Shown here: positions 62,551-64,000 of the stretch, in pieces
Position numbering within the stretch: the stretch's first letter is position 1
Layout of the letters: each line of letters opens with the position of its first letter
Source: Planctomycetaceae bacterium
Lineage (GTDB): Bacteria > Planctomycetota > Planctomycetia > Planctomycetales > Planctomycetaceae
DNA: 64,000 bases
NCBI GenBank assembly: GCA_018699955.1
Contig: JABISG010000074.1
Span: 186,001-250,000 of the forward strand
Direction: 5' to 3'
Made by a program: the position numbers and the translations under genes
The notes under the pieces: generated by a model
Told to the model about the DNA's origin: nothing
Seen by the model: only the letters and a program-made list of their open reading frames with translations
Databases searched by the model: none

Positions 62551-64000
62551 ATGCGTCCGATGCAACCGATTCTGAAATCCCGTTTAGCAACGGCCATTGT
62601 CTGCCTTGCGATTGCGCTCTTCGCCGCAGTCGCTCAAGCGGCCGACGTTGTCGTCCGCGTGACGGTCGATCCGCCGAATGTGACGCTCACCGGTCCCGGT
62701 TCACGATTTCGGCTGCTGGTCAGCGGTAAAACTCCCGATGGCCGACTGATCGATCTGACCCGAGACGCCCGATTTGAATCGGCTGCCCCCAACATCGCCA
62801 GTGTTTCGAGCGAAGGTCTGCTCCGCGGTCTTGCCGATGGCGATGCGAAGATCACAGTCACCGTCGCCGGTAGAACGGCAATCGTCGATGCCACAGTCCG
62901 CAATGCGTCGGTTCCCCGCACGTACCATTTCGAAAACGACATCGTCCCGCTGTTGAGCAAGTTCGGCTGCAACTCAGGCGGCTGTCACGGAAAAGCCGAA
63001 GGGCAGAACGGCTTCAAACTGTCGGTTTTCGGTTTCGATCCGCCCGCTGACCGCGTTGCGTTGATGAAGGAAGGGCGCGGCCGCCGCGTGTTTCCTGCCG
63101 TTCCCGAACGAAGCCTGCTGTTGGAAAAAGTTTGTGGCACCTCGCCGCACGGTGGTGGAGTTCGCATTCGGCGCAATTCCCCGGAATACAAAACGCTGGC
63201 CGGTTGGATTGGCGCCGGCATGCCGGCGGGTGCGGCGACAGCACCTCGCGTCGTTTCGATGGACGTGACTCCGTCTGAACGACGGATGACAATGAATGCC
63301 GCACAGCAACTGCGGGTCGTCGCGAATTACTCCGACGGCAGCCAGGTCGATGTGACACATCTGGCCACTTTTCAATCGAACAACGATGCTTTGTGCGCCG
63401 TCGATGAGTTCGGGCTGGTGCGAGCAGAAGATGTTCCCGGCGAAGCGGCCATCATGGCGTCATACATGGGGGCGGTCGGCGTGTTTCGCGTGCTGATTCC
63501 TCGTGGCGAAACAATCGAAAACTACCCGGAACTTCCCGCCCGCAACTTCATCGACACGCTGGTTCACGCCAAGCTCAAGAAGCTGAATATCGTCCCATCG
63601 GGAACCTGCAGCGACGCCGACTACTTACGCCGGCTGTATCTCGACGTGATTGGAACGCTGCCAACCGCCGACGAAGCCCGCGAATTCCTCAACGACAAGC
63701 GCCCGGACAAACGTGCGCGGCTGGTTGACCAACTACTCAAACGGCCGGAATTCGCCGACTTCTGGGCTTTGAAATGGTCGGACCTGTTGCGGGTCGATCG
63801 TCTGGTGCTGGGACACAAGGGAGCCTACAACTACTACCGCTGGATTCACGAAAGTTTCGCAGAGAATAAACCGTACGATCAATTCGTGCGCGAACTGCTG
63901 ACAGCACGCGGCACCCTGGGCGAATCGCCCGCCGGCCATCTGTTTCAGGTGGTGAAGAATCCCGGCGACCTTTCGAGCACGCTCTCTCAGGTGTTGCTCG
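62551..64000 (+). CDS. Secreted cytochrome-c/DUF1549-type protein, 5' part
   Basis: The first 483 or so residues of a planctomycete-type secreted protein, cut by the window edge. ATG at 62551 behind GGAG; signal peptide with core IVCLAIALFAAVAQA. Next is a Big-like beta domain (PNVTLTGPGSRFRLLVSGKT, IASVSSEGLLRG), then a haem-binding-like segment FGCNSGGCHGKAEGQNGFKL (CX4CH), a second Big-like domain (LRVVANYSDGSQVDVT), and the DUF1549 start (FIDTLVHAKLKKLNIVPSGT, DADYLRRLYLDVIGTLPT, WALKWSDLLRVDR). Such proteins usually continue with DUF1553. They are abundant in planctomycetes and thought to act in periplasmic redox or glycan metabolism; the function here is unknown. Confidence 0.88.
   Translation, partial: MRPMQPILKSRLATAIVCLAIALFAAVAQAADVVVRVTVDPPNVTLTGPGSRFRLLVSGKTPDGRLIDLTRDARFESAAPNIASVSSEGLLRGLADGDAKITVTVAGRTAIVDATVRNASVPRTYHFENDIVPLLSKFGCNSGGCHGKAEGQNGFKLSVFGFDPPADRVALMKEGRGRRVFPAVPERSLLLEKVCGTSPHGGGVRIRRNSPEYKTLAGWIGAGMPAGAATAPRVVSMDVTPSERRMTMNAAQQLRVVANYSDGSQVDVTHLATFQSNNDALCAVDEFGLVRAEDVPGEAAIMASYMGAVGVFRVLIPRGETIENYPELPARNFIDTLVHAKLKKLNIVPSGTCSDADYLRRLYLDVIGTLPTADEAREFLNDKRPDKRARLVDQLLKRPEFADFWALKWSDLLRVDRLVLGHKGAYNYYRWIHESFAENKPYDQFVRELLTARGTLGESPAGHLFQVVKNPGDLSSTLSQVLL

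Overview
The window reads as chromosomal core and near-core DNA of a planctomycete (Planctomycetia). The evidence is a DUF1559 lipoprotein, a cytochrome-c/DUF1549-type secreted protein, a DUF1080 lipoprotein, several very large secreted proteins of unknown function, a complete Na+-NQR operon and many small palindromic repeats between genes. Base composition looks moderately GC-rich (judged by eye, not computed). I see no tRNA, rRNA, transposase, integrase, phage gene or CRISPR array, and coding density is high on both strands.

Layout. 1-13.6 kb: the end of a D-xylonate-type IlvD/Edd dehydratase, a 2107-aa secreted alpha-2-macroglobulin-like protein, ispH, glmS, and a secreted hydrolase-like protein whose expected catalytic serine is a glycine. 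13.6-20.4 kb: a TPR/outer-membrane-barrel-like protein, a basic secreted protein, a large lipoprotein (PEGA-like, beta-propeller-like and DUF1080 parts) and an MgtC/DUF4010 membrane protein. 20.4-27 kb: a DUF4062-NTPase-WD40 (STAND) protein, an SDR oxidoreductase, a TrpG/PabA glutaminase and a CBS-pair protein. 27-34.5 kb: a LysR-type regulator followed by gltB and gltD. 34.8-36.4 kb: a CWC zinc-binding-like protein, an 86-aa unknown and an EboB-like TatD hydrolase. 36.6-43.5 kb: an RND efflux adaptor and pump, then a DUF1559 lipoprotein. 43.6-47.3 kb: hemB, an Ldh2-type dehydrogenase and an L-2-hydroxyglutarate oxidase. 47.4-54.9 kb: nqrABCDEF-apbE-nqrM on the minus strand. 55.4-64 kb: prfB with a programmed +1 frameshift, ugd, rmlB, gyrA and the start of a DUF1549-type gene.

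How genes work together. NqrA-F form the sodium-pumping NADH:quinone oxidoreductase, ApbE attaches FMN to the SGAT threonines of NqrB and NqrC, and NqrM is needed for the membrane iron centre. GltB and GltD form glutamate synthase and the adjacent LysR protein is the obvious candidate regulator. Ugd and RmlB make nucleotide sugars for envelope glycans, and GlmS supplies glucosamine-6-phosphate. The MFP/RND pair has no outer-membrane channel beside it.

The least ordinary items are the DUF4062-STAND-WD40 protein (a possible conflict or signalling NTPase), the hydrolase-like protein lacking its nucleophile, the RND pump with an inserted hydrophobic segment, the prfB recoding site, the altered quinolone-pocket residues in GyrA, and at least five families of dispersed palindromic or short tandem repeats. 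One is a nested inverted repeat of about 150 bp that looks like a small non-autonomous element. I did not find a clear multi-gene novel system.
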